NCBI GenBank assembly: GCA_020025825.1
Contig: JAHHRL010000023.1
Span: 1 to 11,724, forward strand
Direction of reading: 5' to 3'
DNA: 11,724 nucleotides
DNA from: Faecalibacterium sp.
Lineage (GTDB): Bacteria > Bacillota > Clostridia > Oscillospirales > Ruminococcaceae
Shown here piece by piece: positions 11,671 to 11,724 of this stretch; position 1 is the first letter of the stretch, and each line of letters opens with the position of its first letter. Under the pieces are notes generated by a model. It did not search any database. It was not told the origin of the DNA and worked only from the letters and a program-made list of their open reading frames with translations. A program made the position numbers and the translations under genes.

Positions 11671-11724
11671 TGGAGCTGCTATCCAGATTTGAACTGGAGA
11701 CCTCATCCTTACCAAGGATGCGCT
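11671..11724 (-). tRNA. tRNA-Thr(GGT), 3' two-thirds only; 5' end beyond the window
   Basis: Reading the minus strand from 11724: a 5-bp anticodon stem CATCC/GGATG closes the 7-nt loop TTGGTAA with anticodon GGT (11713-11711), then a short variable loop, a T arm TCCAG-TTCAAAT-CTGGA, the 3' acceptor strand TAGCAGC, discriminator T and an encoded CCA (11673-11671). The D arm and the 5' acceptor strand (expected GCTGCTA) lie to the right of the window. Confidence 0.93.

Noticed and set aside
1..11724. CRISPR array, insertion sequence or prophage
   Set aside because: No regularly spaced repeats, transposase, integrase or terminal inverted repeats were seen on either strand; the gene remnants lack flanking IS features.

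Overview
The window looks like a stretch of chromosome from an anaerobic, low-to-mid GC Firmicute, most likely a gut Oscillospiraceae/Ruminococcaceae relative (inference from gene content and style; no marker gene is complete enough to name a genus). Supporting signs are strong AAGGAGG-type ribosome binding sites, compact hairpin-plus-T-run terminators, and an oxygen-defence set typical of strict anaerobes: a two-iron desulfoferrodoxin, a thioredoxin and an FprA-type flavo-diiron protein.

Layout. At 1-206 the window opens inside the 3' part of a KdpD-like histidine kinase that breaks off before its G2 box and runs straight into a bidirectional terminator. A minus-strand unit follows (845-995): a clear promoter, a previously hidden 26-residue membrane microprotein ORF, and a short FUSC/aromatic-acid-exporter-like membrane protein whose ATG overlaps the microprotein stop (ATGA). 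Divergently, a GPH-family (MelB-like) cation:sugar symporter is read at 1345-2799 with its own terminator. A stand-alone intramembrane-sensing-type histidine kinase (3084-4088) has its own extended -10 promoter and terminator and no partner response regulator in the window. Next is a complete tripartite tricarboxylate transporter operon tctC-tctB-tctA (4254-7221) with promoter and terminator, then a monocistronic cytidylate-kinase-like protein (7518-8138).

The stretch 8139-8580 holds a long untranslated region with a strong hairpin, then the N-terminal ~40 residues of a PotA-like ABC ATPase that stops before its Walker A motif. A class I SAM-dependent methyltransferase (8581-9210) starts 6 nt after that remnant's stop. 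The methyltransferase converges on a minus-strand trxA-dfx operon (thioredoxin, then superoxide reductase) across a shared 20-bp terminator. Divergent from trxA, fprA (10340-11494) encodes the flavo-diiron O2/NO reductase; the two units share a 319-bp control region with repeated motifs. The window ends with a terminator and the 3' two-thirds of a minus-strand tRNA-Thr(GGT).

How it fits together: three unrelated uptake/export modules (FUSC-like, GPH symporter, TctCBA) sit beside an orphan sensor kinase; the right-hand third is a small oxygen/superoxide tolerance island in which SOR reduces superoxide to peroxide, FprA reduces O2 (or NO), and thioredoxin supplies thiol reduction. Two gene remnants (kdpD 3' region and potA 5' end) show that deletions have reshaped this locus. 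The most novel-looking items are the coupled microprotein upstream of the FUSC gene, the orphan leader plus potA stub at 8139-8574, the phosphatase-motif change in the orphan kinase, and the TctC protein without a lipobox. I did not find a clearly undescribed multi-gene system.
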